Below, in pieces: positions 21,015 through 31,304 of a stretch of 64,000 nt of DNA. The translations under genes were made by a program, and so were the position numbers. The notes under the pieces were generated by a model that did no database searches, was not told where the DNA came from, and was given only the letters and a program-made list of their open reading frames with translations. Within the stretch, counting starts at the first letter, position 1. Every line of letters begins with the position of its first letter. The stretch is taken from positions 19,323-83,322 of the forward strand of contig JAJVHZ010000014.1 of NCBI GenBank assembly GCA_022072255.1, given 5' to 3'. Source of the stretch: Gammaproteobacteria bacterium. GTDB lineage: Bacteria; Pseudomonadota; Gammaproteobacteria; JAJPIJ01.

Positions 21015-21502
21015 AACGCGACAACCCGCGCCCCTAGTTCGTCGGGCAAGCACCTCACCGCACTGTGCCAATCTTTGGAGTTTGGCGCACGACCGCAACG
21101 AATAACGTACTTCTTCGCGCCGTCCGACACGGTCCCCGCACGCGCGTACTTTGGCATGTCGGACAGCGGAAATACCCACGCCATCGCAATGGCGGATGAA
21201 TCTTCCGTCAGCAGGCCGAAAATCGCACACGCAGGACGATCCCAATAAGTCGCTTTGCGAATCTCGAAATGAACCGTGTCCGACCGTTCAGAAGTGCCGG
21301 CTTTGTTGATCGTTACGGTTCTGCACTTCACTTGCGCCGGCAGCGCACGGCCTGATCGCTTGTCGTAGATCAGGAGATCGATACCGTCATCGTCCGCAAC
21401 GTGCTGGAACGCCGATAGGCGTCCGTTCGTCGCAATCATCAACATGTTGGCGACGTGATTCTCTGCAATGGCGCCGATCTGAGTGCTGGAAAGTTTGTCC
21501 AT
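20999..21502 (-). CDS. PD-(D/E)XK nuclease-like cargo protein (DUF4365-like)
   Basis: 167-residue protein starting at the ATG at 21502 (GGGAG upstream; a TTG one codon earlier is possible). The N-terminal ~60 residues fit a PD-(D/E)XK fold: TQIGAIAENHVANML (Glu14), DDDGIDLLIYD (Asp42), then PAQVKCR (Gln57-x-Lys59, the Q-x-K variant). The rest resembles no domain I can name. The gene lies between the integrase and the distal att repeat and its last codons are the att sequence itself. A nuclease or restriction/defence role is inferred from fold-like motifs and island context only. Confidence 0.6.
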   Translation of the reverse strand: MDKLSSTQIGAIAENHVANMLMIATNGRLSAFQHVADDDGIDLLIYDKRSGRALPAQVKCRTVTINKAGTSERSDTVHFEIRKATYWDRPACAIFGLLTEDSSAIAMAWVFPLSDMPKYARAGTVSDGAKKYVIRCGRAPNSKDWHSAVRCLPDELGARVVALIEWE

Positions 21503-21557
21503 CAATCGTCTCCCGCCATGCAGCCCTTCGAACTCGCCGATCCAGGCTAACAGGCCG

Positions 21558-22814
21558 CTACGTCAGCGCCTGTGACGCGATTACCTTCATTGACGAGGGC
21601 AGAAGTACCGGCGTGTGCGCCTTGCCCGCCACCCACGCGTCGATCATCTCCGCCCACTCCTGCAGCATGTGCCGCCGCTGCTCGGCGTACTGGGCGCGGT
21701 TGTATGTGCCACGCGATGACTCGTTGCGCTCGTGCGCGAGCGCCTTCTCGATCCAGTCGCGGTTGAAACCCATCTCGTTGAGGATCGTAGAGCCGGTGCG
21801 GCGCAGGTCGTGAACCGTGAACATCTCCAGCGGCGGGCCTTTGGCCTTGGCCTTCTCGGCGATCTGCGACGTGACCCGGTTGAGCCTGCTCGCTGCGATG
21901 TGAACGTCGGCGTCATAGCGTGATGGGAAAACGTATGGCGAGCTGCCCGCCATCAGCTTCAGCGCGGTGAAAATCTCCAGCGCCTGCCGCGAGAGATAGA
22001 CACTGTGCGGCCGACGCGCCTTCATGCGTTCCTTCGGAATCGTCCAGACGCCCTTGTCGAAGTCGACCTCGCTCCACATGGCCTTTGCCAGTTCGCTCTT
22101 GCGCACGAGCGTCAGCAGGATCATCCGCAGCGCCAGGCGGTGGATGTGGGCAAACGACACCTTGTCGATCAGCGTGAACGCGATCCGGATTTCCTCGGGG
22201 CTAAGCGCGCGCTCGCGCGGCTTGAAGGTTGCAATGGAAGTTGGCGCCACCTCGTTGGCCGGATTCGGCACCTTGTGACCGTGCAGGTTCGCGAAGTTGT
22301 AGATGCCCTTCACGATGTCCCGGACGTGAATGGCCGTCGCGGGCGAACCCCGGTTCTTGATCTTCAAGCACAGGATGCGCACGTCGTCGGACGACACCTC
22401 CGGCAGCAGGCGGTTCGAGAGTTCGGGTTCGACCTCGCGCCGATAGATGCCCTTGCGCATGGTGCGAGTGCTCTCCGCCATCGGGCCCTCGTCCAGCCAC
22501 TTGGTGGCGAACTGGCCCAGGGTCTGAGCGGCTGCCAACTGGCGCTTCTCGCGCTGCTTCACCCTCGCCGGAGAATGCCCTTGGGCGAGCGTGTTCCGGG
22601 CGGCGATGCACTTCTCGCGCGCGGCGGACAGGGATAGGCCCGCCGGGCCATAGCGACCCAGCGTGAGGGTCTCGCGCCGGTTGCTGATCCGATAGTCGAA
22701 CCGGAACGTGATCGTCCCTGCCGGGGAGACGGTCACGTACATCCCATCCCGGTCCGTCACTTTGTACGGCTTTTCCCGGGGTTTCAGCCTCTTCAGGGCG
22801 ATGTCGGTAAGCAT
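21558..22814 (-). CDS. Tyrosine recombinase / P4-type integrase
   Basis: 418-residue integrase. The N-terminal arm-type DNA-binding domain (DUF4102-like, MLTDIALKRLKP, about 1-90) is followed by a SAM-like core-binding domain (about 95-195) and a catalytic domain with Arg238 (LVRKSELAKA), His335-x-x-Arg338 (HDLRRTG), His361 and the nucleophile Tyr371 (RGTYNRAQ). I chose the ATG at 22814, which has AGGGG upstream; a GTG seven codons earlier is an alternative. Integrases of this group typically use tRNA or conserved gene 3' ends, and guaA's 3' end lies directly upstream. Confidence 0.95.
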   Translation of the reverse strand: MLTDIALKRLKPREKPYKVTDRDGMYVTVSPAGTITFRFDYRISNRRETLTLGRYGPAGLSLSAAREKCIAARNTLAQGHSPARVKQREKRQLAAAQTLGQFATKWLDEGPMAESTRTMRKGIYRREVEPELSNRLLPEVSSDDVRILCLKIKNRGSPATAIHVRDIVKGIYNFANLHGHKVPNPANEVAPTSIATFKPRERALSPEEIRIAFTLIDKVSFAHIHRLALRMILLTLVRKSELAKAMWSEVDFDKGVWTIPKERMKARRPHSVYLSRQALEIFTALKLMAGSSPYVFPSRYDADVHIAASRLNRVTSQIAEKAKAKGPPLEMFTVHDLRRTGSTILNEMGFNRDWIEKALAHERNESSRGTYNRAQYAEQRRHMLQEWAEMIDAWVAGKAHTPVLLPSSMKVIASQALT

Positions 22815-22844
22815 GGCGGGCCCCTGTTCTGACACAGGCCTGTT

Positions 22845-23014
22845 TTACCGTCAAAACCCTGTATCGCTCAATCCGCACCAGGGAAAACACGGGTTTCTGC
22901 CATTTTTTCCCTGAAATTCTGCGATTTGTTTGTCCGTCATGCCGTCAATCGTATGACGGTAAAAATGGAGGTCCTTAGGTATGTCCGGAATCCTTACCGT
23001 CAGATTTACCGTCA
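22845..23014. repeat. Four TTACCGTCA repeats between integrase and guaA
   Basis: Perfect copies at 22845-22853, 22994-23002 and 23006-23014 (+) and 22954-22962 (-). A near-copy TGCCGTCA at 22940 forms an inverted pair with the third. They fill the stretch between the integrase start and the att core, where arm-type integrase or excisionase sites are expected; autoregulation of int is also possible. The remainder of 22815-23129 contains no gene. Confidence 0.6.
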
Positions 23015-23129
23015 GATCGCGTCGCTTGGTGCCGATAGCCAGCGATAGATTCGGAAAGGTTATTTATTATTATTCAGCGACTTAGGTTCTGTTTTCGTGG
23101 GTCACCGATAGACCGCGAAAGGCACTCGA

Positions 23130-23145
23130 TCACTCCCACTCGATC
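23130..23145 (-). repeat. Proximal attachment-site repeat inside the guaA 3' end
   Basis: Same 16 bp as 20999-21014, encoding IEWE-stop of GuaA. The integrase gene lies on the island side, so this is the int-proximal att. Confidence 0.8.
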
Positions 23146-24704
23146 GTCGCGGGCGGCTTGCCGGAGATGTCGTAGACGACGCGCGAGACCCCCGCCACCT
23201 CGTTGATGATGCGGCGGGAGAGGTGATCGAGCAGCTCGTAGGGCAGGTGCGCCCAGCGGGCGGTCATGAAGTCGATGGTCTCCACGGCGCGCAGGGCGAT
23301 CACGTGGGCATAGTTGCGCTGGTCGCCGGTCACGCCGACGGACCTCACCGGCAGGAACACGGCGAAGGCCTGGCTCACCTTGTCGTAGAGATCGTGCCGG
23401 CGCAGCTCCTCGATGAAGATGGCGTCGGCGCGGCGCAGCATCTCCGCGCGCTCCTTGCGCACCTCGCCCAGGATGCGCACTCCCAGTCCCGGCCCCGGGA
23501 AGGGATGGCGGTAGACCATCTCGTAGGGCAGGCCGAGCTCCAGGCCCAGCCGGCGCACCTCGTCCTTGAACAGCTCGCGCAGGGGCTCGACCAGTTGCAT
23601 GCGCATCTGCGCGGGCAGACCCGCGACGTTGTGATGGGACTTGATGACGTGCGCCTTGCCGGTCCTGCCGCCGGCGGATTCGATCACGTCCGGATAGATC
23701 GTCCCCTGCGCCAGGAACTGCACGTCGGCGAGCTTCGCGGCCTGCTCTTCGAACACCTCGATGAACAGGCCGCCGATGATCTTGCGCTTGACCTCCGGGT
23801 CCTCCACGCCCTTCAGGGCGCCGAGGAACCGCTGCTCGGCGTCCACACGGATCACCCGCACCCCCATGTGCTGGCCGAAGGTCGCCATCACCTGGTCGCC
23901 CTCGTGCAGCCTGAGCAGGCCGGTGTCGACGAATACGCAGGTGAGCTGATCACCCACCGCCCTGTGCAGCAGCGCGGCGACCACGGAGGAATCGACGCCG
24001 CCGGACAGGCCCAGCAGCACCCCGCCCCGGCCAACCTGCGCGCGCACGCGGGCGACGCTGTCGTCGATGATGCTCGCGGTCGTCCACGTGGACCCGCAGC
24101 CGCACAGGTCGTGGACGAAGCGCGAGAGTAGGCGCATGCCCTGGCGGGTGTGCGTGACCTCGGGGTGAAACTGCAAGGCGTAGAAGCTGCGGTTCTCGTC
24201 GGCCATTCCGGCGACGGGACAGGTGCCGGTGGAGGCGATCACCTTGAATCCGGGCGGCATCTCGACTACCTGATCGCCATGACTCATCCACACGTCGAGC
24301 AGGCCGTGTCCCTCCTCGTTGGTGCGGTCCTCGATGCTCGCGAGCAGGCGCGAGTGTCCGCGCGCGCGTACCTCCGCGTAGCCGAACTCGCGCTGCTCCA
24401 CCGCCTGCACGCGGCCGCCGAGCTGCGCGGCCATGGTCTGCATGCCGTAACAGATGCCGAGCACCGGCACGCCCAGATCGAAGACGACGCGCGGTGCGCG
24501 CACCTCGCTCGCCACGGTCACCGACTCCGGGCCGCCGGAAAGTATGACCCCCTTCGGGCGGAACTCGCGGATCGCCGCCTCGTCCATGTCGAAGGCGTGC
24601 AGTTCGCAATACACCCCGGCCTCGCGCACGCGGCGCGCGATGAGTTGCGTGTACTGCGATCCGAAATCCAGTATGAGGATGCGATCGGCGTGGATGTCGG
24701 TCAT
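23130..24704 (-). CDS. guaA: GMP synthase (glutamine-hydrolysing)
   Basis: Converts XMP to GMP using glutamine and ATP in the cytoplasm; 524 residues, full length. The class I amidotransferase domain has catalytic Cys85 in VLGICYGMQ. The ATP pyrophosphatase P-loop [14 protein letters not shown] follows near residue 235, then the C-terminal dimerisation domain ending PATIEWE. Downstream of guaB in the same direction, 138 bp apart, as in many Gammaproteobacteria. Its last codons form the attachment core of the neighbouring element and are intact. Confidence 0.98.
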   Translation of the reverse strand: MTDIHADRILILDFGSQYTQLIARRVREAGVYCELHAFDMDEAAIREFRPKGVILSGGPESVTVASEVRAPRVVFDLGVPVLGICYGMQTMAAQLGGRVQAVEQREFGYAEVRARGHSRLLASIEDRTNEEGHGLLDVWMSHGDQVVEMPPGFKVIASTGTCPVAGMADENRSFYALQFHPEVTHTRQGMRLLSRFVHDLCGCGSTWTTASIIDDSVARVRAQVGRGGVLLGLSGGVDSSVVAALLHRAVGDQLTCVFVDTGLLRLHEGDQVMATFGQHMGVRVIRVDAEQRFLGALKGVEDPEVKRKIIGGLFIEVFEEQAAKLADVQFLAQGTIYPDVIESAGGRTGKAHVIKSHHNVAGLPAQMRMQLVEPLRELFKDEVRRLGLELGLPYEMVYRHPFPGPGLGVRILGEVRKERAEMLRRADAIFIEELRRHDLYDKVSQAFAVFLPVRSVGVTGDQRNYAHVIALRAVETIDFMTARWAHLPYELLDHLSRRIINEVAGVSRVVYDISGKPPATIEWE

Positions 24705-24725
24705 ATGGGACAGGGCGCGAACAGT

Positions 24726-24840
24726 GGGTCGTGGGCGGCGATCCGTGAATCGTGATCCGTCATCGGTGGTTGGACGCCCTGCCCCGGCGCGCCCTCCGCA
24801 CCGCCGGCCACGACCCGCGGCTCACGGATCACCCATCACG
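24726..24840. repeat. GTGATCC-type heptad repeats in the guaB-guaA spacer
   Basis: Degenerate seven-base units occur on both strands: on plus GTGAATC-GTGATCC around 24746-24759, on minus GTGATGC-GTGATGG-GTGATCC at 24823-24843. Two exact complementary pairs exist (24726-24734 with 24808-24816; 24740-24748 with 24822-24830), but they cross rather than nest, so no single simple hairpin forms. Function unknown. Confidence 0.5.
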
Positions 24841-24842
24841 CA

Positions 24843-26396
<1,554 letters not shown>

Positions 26397-26407
26397 TCAT
26401 CTTGGGC

Positions 26408-27808
26408 ATGAGCACGACGAATCAGCTGCCGACGGATCTGCCTCCGCAGCGCGAGGTCTACACCATCTCGCGCCTGAATCGCGAGGCCCGCGCGCTGCTC
26501 GAGGGCCGCTTCCCGCTCATCTGGATCGAGGGGGAGGTGTCGAACTTCGCCCGCCCCGGATCCGGGCACTGGTATTTCACGCTCAAGGACGCGCAGGCGC
26601 AGGTACGCTGCGCGATGTTCCGGCAGAACAACATGCGCCTGAAATTCCTGCCGCAGGACGGCATGCACGTCCTGGCGCGGGCGCGGGTGAGCATCTACGA
26701 GGGGCGCGGGGAATTCCAGCTCATCGTCGAGCACGCCGAGCCCGCCGGCGAAGGCCTGCTGCGCATGCAGTTCGAACAACTCAAGAGGAAACTCGCCGCC
26801 GAGGGCCTGTTCGAGGAGTCCCACAAGCAGCCGCTGCCCCCGCATCCGCGCACCGTCGGCGTCATCACCTCGCCCACCGGGGCGGCCATCCGCGACATCC
26901 TGAGCGTCTTGCGCCGCCGGGCCCCGCAACTGGAGGTCATCATCTACCCGGTGCCCGTCCAGGGCGCCGCGGCCGCGCCACAGATCGCCGCCATGATCGG
27001 GTCGGCCGACGCGCGCCAGGAATGCGATGTCTTCCTGCTGGCCCGCGGCGGCGGCTCGCTCGAGGATCTCTGGCCGTTCAACGAGGAGGTCGTCGCACGC
27101 GCGATCCATGCCTGCCGCACCCCGATCGTCAGCGGCGTCGGCCACGAGATCGATTTCACCATCGCCGACTTCGTGGCCGACGTGCGTGCCCCGACGCCGT
27201 CGGCGAGCGCGGAGCTAGTGAGCCCCGATCGGCGCGAGTTGCTGACGCAGCTCCGCGGGCTGGAATCGCGCCTCGTCCAGCTCGCCGGCGCACTGCTCGC
27301 CCGCCAGCGTGAGCGCATGGCGTGGCTGTCGCGGCGGCTGGTGCATCCGGGACGACGCCTGCAGGAACTGGCGCAGCGGCTCGACGATGTGTACGCGCGC
27401 ATGGGCAGCGCGGTGCACACGCTGATCCACCGGCGCCAAGTCGAGCTGGTCCGGCTTTCCGCGCGTCTGTCCGCGCTCAGCCCGGCGCAGCGACTCATGT
27501 ACCTGCGGGGGCAGCTCGCGCAGTGGCGTCTGCGCCTGGTGCAGACGATGCGCGATCGCCTGCACCAGGAGGCAGCGCGCCTGCAGCCGGCGACGAGGGC
27601 CCTGCATGCGGTGAGTCCGCTCGCCACGCTCGAGCGCGGCTACGCCATCCTCACCGATGCGCAGGCGCAGATCCTGCGCGAGGCCGGCACGGCGCGGATC
27701 GGCGACCGCGTCGCGGCGCGACTCGCGCGCGGCCGGCTGCATTGCACCGTGGAGGAGGTCGTCATCGAGGATCGGTCTGCCGCCACGACGCCTGAACGCG
27801 ATGCGTAG
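26408..27808 (+). CDS. xseA: Exodeoxyribonuclease VII large subunit
   Basis: Catalytic subunit of ExoVII, which degrades single-stranded DNA processively; 466 residues. The N-terminal OB-fold (about 20-115: WIEGEVSNFARPGSGHWYF) is followed by the catalytic core GVITSPTGAAIRDILSVLRR and RGGGSLEDLWPFNEE, then a long coiled-coil tail. The start MSTTNQLP at 26408 is preferred; the 20 extra upstream codons are not conserved. The small subunit xseB is not next to it. It overlaps the M23 gene by 8 bp. Confidence 0.97.
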   Translation: MSTTNQLPTDLPPQREVYTISRLNREARALLEGRFPLIWIEGEVSNFARPGSGHWYFTLKDAQAQVRCAMFRQNNMRLKFLPQDGMHVLARARVSIYEGRGEFQLIVEHAEPAGEGLLRMQFEQLKRKLAAEGLFEESHKQPLPPHPRTVGVITSPTGAAIRDILSVLRRRAPQLEVIIYPVPVQGAAAAPQIAAMIGSADARQECDVFLLARGGGSLEDLWPFNEEVVARAIHACRTPIVSGVGHEIDFTIADFVADVRAPTPSASAELVSPDRRELLTQLRGLESRLVQLAGALLARQRERMAWLSRRLVHPGRRLQELAQRLDDVYARMGSAVHTLIHRRQVELVRLSARLSALSPAQRLMYLRGQLAQWRLRLVQTMRDRLHQEAARLQPATRALHAVSPLATLERGYAILTDAQAQILREAGTARIGDRVAARLARGRLHCTVEEVVIEDRSAATTPERDA

Positions 27809-28700
27809 TCGAATGCAGGCGCGCGCGGCCGGCGCATTCGCGCTGGCGATGCTCCTGTCGCCGTCGGTCAGCCCGACGCAGCCGCCCGGGCCGTCCGCGG
27901 CGGCAGAGTCCTCCGGGCTGCCGGCCGGGGCGAATGTGCCGGGCGGCTTCGTGGTCATACCCCTGGAGGCGGGCGGCGCGGATCGCCCGACCGCCAGCTT
28001 CAACGGCCGCCGCGTCCTCGTGATACCCGACGGCGAGGGCTACGCGGCGATCGTCGGGATACCGCTGAAGACCGCTCCCGGGGAGCAGCGCATCGCCGCG
28101 CGCGGCGCCACGCGGAAAACCTACCCGTTCCAGGTCGAACCGAAGCGATACGCCGAGCAGCGGCTCACGATCACCGATACGCGCAAGGTCAACCCCAACC
28201 CGGAGGATCAGGCGCGCATTGCCCGCGAGATGAAACGCATCGCCGCGGCGAAGGCGCACTGGAGCGAGCAGGAACCCGATTCGCTGCGGCTGGACCTCCC
28301 GGCGCGGGGGCGCTTCAGCAGCCCCTTCGGCCTGCGCCGGTTCTTCAACGATCAGGAACGAAATCCGCACTCCGGTCTCGACATCGCCATCGGCACGGGC
28401 ACGCCAGTGCTCGCCGCAGCCGCCGGTACGGTGATCGACACGGGGGACTACTTCTTCAATGGCAGGACGGTGTTCGTTGATCACGGCCAGGGCTTCCTGA
28501 CCATGTACTGCCACCTGAGCGAGATCCGGGTGCAGCCCGGCGATCGGGTCGGCCGCGGCGAGCGGCTCGCCCTGTCGGGCATGACCGGCCGTGCCACCGG
28601 TCCGCACCTGCATTTCTCCGTCGTCCTGAACGACACCATGGTCGATCCGGCGCTTTTCCTGCCGCTCCCGAACTCCCCGCCAAAGGCCGGGGCGAGGTAG
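27801..28700 (+). CDS. M23-family (LytM) peptidase, exported
   Basis: Zn-dependent murein endopeptidase-like protein, 299 residues. A signal peptide (about 1-30) is followed by an N-terminal beta domain, then the peptidase domain from about 165. Zinc/catalytic residues appear in NPHSGLDIAIG (HxxxD) and GPHLHFSVVLND (HxH). It probably cleaves peptidoglycan cross-bridges or activates amidases in the periplasm. The ATG at 27801 overlaps the end of xseA; the ATG at 27813 is an alternative. Convergent with lipA. Confidence 0.9.
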   Translation: MRSRMQARAAGAFALAMLLSPSVSPTQPPGPSAAAESSGLPAGANVPGGFVVIPLEAGGADRPTASFNGRRVLVIPDGEGYAAIVGIPLKTAPGEQRIAARGATRKTYPFQVEPKRYAEQRLTITDTRKVNPNPEDQARIAREMKRIAAAKAHWSEQEPDSLRLDLPARGRFSSPFGLRRFFNDQERNPHSGLDIAIGTGTPVLAAAAGTVIDTGDYFFNGRTVFVDHGQGFLTMYCHLSEIRVQPGDRVGRGERLALSGMTGRATGPHLHFSVVLNDTMVDPALFLPLPNSPPKAGAR

Positions 28701-28765
28701 ACGTCGACGAGCTGGCCGATGCGGGCAACATGGCGTGAACCCGGCGCCGGCCCGAAGGAAGACGC

Positions 28766-29725
28766 TCAGCCGACGATGCCCCCGGCCTGGAGGTCGGCGT
28801 GATACGAGGAACGGACCATCGGCGCGCTCGCGACGTTGGCGAAACCCAGGGCGCGGGCGTACTCGCCGAGCTCGGCGAATTCATCCGGATGAACGAACCG
28901 GGCCACCGGCAGGTGCGCCCGGCTGGGCTGCAGGTACTGCCCCACGGTCAGCATGTCGCAGCCGTGCGCGCGCAGGTCCTGCAGCACCTGCCGCACCTCG
29001 CCGATCTCCTCCCCCAGGCCCAGCATCACTCCGGATTTCGTCGGGATCGAGGCCTGCTCCTCCTTGAAGCGCTGCAGGAGCCGCAGGGACCAGGAGTAAT
29101 CGGCCCCGGGGCGCGCCTGGCGGTACAACCGCGGCACGGTCTCGAGGTTGTGATTGAAGACATCCGGAGGCGCGCGGCGCAGCGCGGCAAGGGCGGGATC
29201 CATGCGGCCGCGAAAATCCGGGGTGAGGATCTCGATGCGGATGGCCGGGCTGGCGCCGCGTACGGCATCGATGCAGGCGGCGAAGTGACCGCCGCCGCCG
29301 TCGCGCAGATCGTCGCGATCGACCGAGGTGATGACGACGTATCGCAGGCCCATCTTCGCGACGGTCTGCGCCAGTCGCGCGGGTTCCTCCGCGTCGAGCG
29401 GCAGCGGCCGGCCGTGGGCCACGTCGCAAAAAGGACAGCGGCGGGTGCAGATGTCGCCCATGATCATGAAGGTGGCGGTCCCGTGCGCGAAGCATTCGCC
29501 GAGATTCGGGCAGGCCGCCTCCTCGCACACGGTGTGCAGGCGCTGGGCGCGCAGCAACTGCTTGAGCGCGATCACCTTCGGGTCGGTGGGCGCCCGTGCG
29601 CGGATCCAGGCCGGCTTGCGCGGCATCGGGCCGTCCGTGGCGATCACCTTGACCGGAATGCGGGCGACCTTCTCGGCGCCGCGCAGCGCGCGCCCCGGCT
29701 CCCTGCCCGTCTTACATTCGGTCAT
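28766..29725 (-). CDS. lipA: Lipoyl synthase
   Basis: Radical-SAM enzyme that inserts two sulfurs into octanoyl groups on lipoyl domains; 319 residues. The auxiliary cluster motif [12 protein letters not shown] and the SAM cluster motif CTRRCPFC are intact, as is the C-terminal RSSYHAD that ligates the auxiliary cluster through Ser. The ATG at 29725 lies 14 bp inside the end of lipB, so translation is probably coupled in the ybeD-lipB-lipA operon. Confidence 0.97.
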   Translation of the reverse strand: MTECKTGREPGRALRGAEKVARIPVKVIATDGPMPRKPAWIRARAPTDPKVIALKQLLRAQRLHTVCEEAACPNLGECFAHGTATFMIMGDICTRRCPFCDVAHGRPLPLDAEEPARLAQTVAKMGLRYVVITSVDRDDLRDGGGGHFAACIDAVRGASPAIRIEILTPDFRGRMDPALAALRRAPPDVFNHNLETVPRLYRQARPGADYSWSLRLLQRFKEEQASIPTKSGVMLGLGEEIGEVRQVLQDLRAHGCDMLTVGQYLQPSRAHLPVARFVHPDEFAELGEYARALGFANVASAPMVRSSYHADLQAGGIVG

Positions 29726-30401
29726 GCGCACCCCCTGGCCCGGTTTCGCCCGAGGTCGCGAATGCAAGCTCCGGACCGGACGAAGTCAGCTCATCGAACC
29801 CCAGGCGGTCATCGAGGGCGCGCAAGAGCCGATCGCCGAATGCCGGGATGCCTATGCACACCCCCTGTTCGCGCAGACTGCTGACGCGCAGTCCCGGGTA
29901 TCCGCACGGATTGATGCGCGTGAACGGCTCGAGGTCCAGGTCGATGTTGACGGCGAGGCCGTGATAGCAGCAGCCGCGGCGGACACGGAACCCCAGCGCC
30001 GCGATCTTGGCCTCGTGCGTGTAGACGCCGGGGGCGCCGGGGCGGCGCGAGGCTGACACGCCGAGCCCGGCGAGCGCATCCATCGTGGCCTGCTCGGTAC
30101 GCCAGACGAGATCCTTCACACCGATTCCCCGTCGCTTGAGATCGAGCAGCAGATAGACCACCAGTTGGCCCGGGCCGTGGTACGTCACCTGGCCCCCGCG
30201 ATCGCTGCGCACCACCGGGATCCCGCGCGCGTCCAGGATGTGCTCCGGCCGACCCGCCAGCCCGAGCGTGTAGACCGACGGGTGCTCCAACAGCCAGACC
30301 TCGTCCTCGGCATCCGCGCCTCGCGCGTCCGTATACTCGCGCATCGCCAGCCAGACGGATTCGTAGTCCTGCAGGCCGGGCCGGCGTACCACGGTTTTCA
30401 T
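29712..30401 (-). CDS. lipB: Lipoyl(octanoyl) transferase
   Basis: Transfers octanoyl from ACP to lipoyl domains; 229 residues. Motifs: [17 protein letters not shown], the catalytic Lys in [10 protein letters not shown] and the acyl-accepting Cys in INPCGYPGL. The ATG overlaps the upstream gene's stop as ATGA, and the tail overlaps lipA by 14 bp. The last ~25 residues after ELTSSGP are low complexity. Confidence 0.96.
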   Translation of the reverse strand: MKTVVRRPGLQDYESVWLAMREYTDARGADAEDEVWLLEHPSVYTLGLAGRPEHILDARGIPVVRSDRGGQVTYHGPGQLVVYLLLDLKRRGIGVKDLVWRTEQATMDALAGLGVSASRRPGAPGVYTHEAKIAALGFRVRRGCCYHGLAVNIDLDLEPFTRINPCGYPGLRVSSLREQGVCIGIPAFGDRLLRALDDRLGFDELTSSGPELAFATSGETGPGGAHDRM

Positions 30402-30667
30402 AGCACCATCACGATACGCGTTTCGCTGGTCAGATCGCGATAAATGGCGTCGAGCTGGTTGCGACTCTTGGCCTCGATGGTCACGGTGACGGAGATGAAG
30501 CGTCCACCGCGGCTCTCGCGCGAACGCAGGGCGCCCTCGCCGAGGTCGCCGACGTGCCGCCGCACGATCTGGGCTACGAAAGCATCGAAGTCCTCTGCCC
30601 AGTACCCCATCACCTTGATGGGAAACTGACAGGGAAAGATCATGGCCGATTCGCGGCGCTCATTCAT
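30398..30667 (-). CDS. ybeD: DUF493 (YbeD-like) protein
   Basis: 89-residue ACT-like small protein of the YbeD/DUF493 family; conserved MIFPCQFPIKVMG and the C-terminal [14 protein letters not shown]. Almost always encoded next to lipB in Gammaproteobacteria. Its function is not settled. The start ATG at 30667 is chosen; the ATG at 30643 is possible. Confidence 0.92.
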   Translation of the reverse strand: MNERRESAMIFPCQFPIKVMGYWAEDFDAFVAQIVRRHVGDLGEGALRSRESRGGRFISVTVTIEAKSRNQLDAIYRDLTSETRIVMVL

Positions 30668-31304
30668 TTCATCGGTTTCCGTTTGCCTGCGCATTTCCGC
30701 GCTGCCGCGCGGTCGGCAGGACCGGCCCCCGAAAGCCGTGGCCGGGCGCGCTGCACGCAGTGCGCGATCCGCGCCCAAGTGCCGCACTCGCCGCGGGTGC
30801 TTGCCATGATGCCAGAACCGGCACGGCAATCAGAGTGAAGCGTCGTCTGGGTCACAGTACGCGCAGCGCCCGGGTAGTAAACAAGACCTTTCACTTCATG
30901 TTATCGTAGTAAACACGTGGTTATTCGATACCGCGAACCGGATCGTCCAACGCCAGCGATGGCCTTTAGGCAGAGGCGCACGTAAGCGCGTAAACCCCAA
31001 CGAGACCCCGACGAAACAATAACTTAGATATTGGGCGACCGGAAGATGATCACCTCGGCGACCGCCGGCGGTGACATCGGCCAAGTTCGTCGGGGACTGA
31101 GTGCATGTTACCGGCAGCGGGATGCGGTCGGGCGCAGGTCTGTGGACCGCCCGCGTCCTCACCGTGCATCCCCAGCCGCGACGGCCGCAGGCCCGTCGCG
31201 CCGCGGGGAGGACATGCCTCCGCGGTGGGCTAAGTCGGCCGGGAAGTCCGGCTCCAGCTTGTACACGATAAGGAGATCGGGACTGGAACGTAGGAGTGCC
31301 CAGG
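30668..31304. other. 637-bp region without a convincing gene
   Basis: Separates the divergent ybeD-lip operon and the chemosensory operon. The middle (about 30870-31030) is less GC-rich than its surroundings and repeats GTAGTAAACA (about 30874 and 30906). The right side is rich in short inverted repeats. No coding sequence, tRNA or riboswitch I recognise. A promoter for the operon to the right must lie here, but no sigma-28 or sigma-54 site is clear. Confidence 0.55.

Larger units (their letters stand above)
20999..23145. mobile_element. Minimal integrative element at the guaA 3' end
   Basis: A 16-bp direct repeat of the last codons of guaA bounds this ~2.1-kb segment, which holds a P4-type tyrosine recombinase and one cargo gene. 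The 3' end of guaA is a known integration hotspot for islands carrying such integrases. The true element may extend left if 20999 is an internal junction, since the genes to the left are also accessory. Confidence 0.75.

Noticed and set aside
20967..21597. Ten-base repeat CATTGACGAG at 20967 and 21588
   Set aside because: Short, one copy outside the att repeat and one inside the integrase 3' region; could be chance.
24726..24840. Hairpin terminator between guaB and guaA
   Set aside because: The exact complementary arms are in crossing order and no T-run follows.
30668..31304. c-di-GMP or other riboswitch upstream of the chemosensory operon
   Set aside because: I could not identify any conserved riboswitch core by eye.
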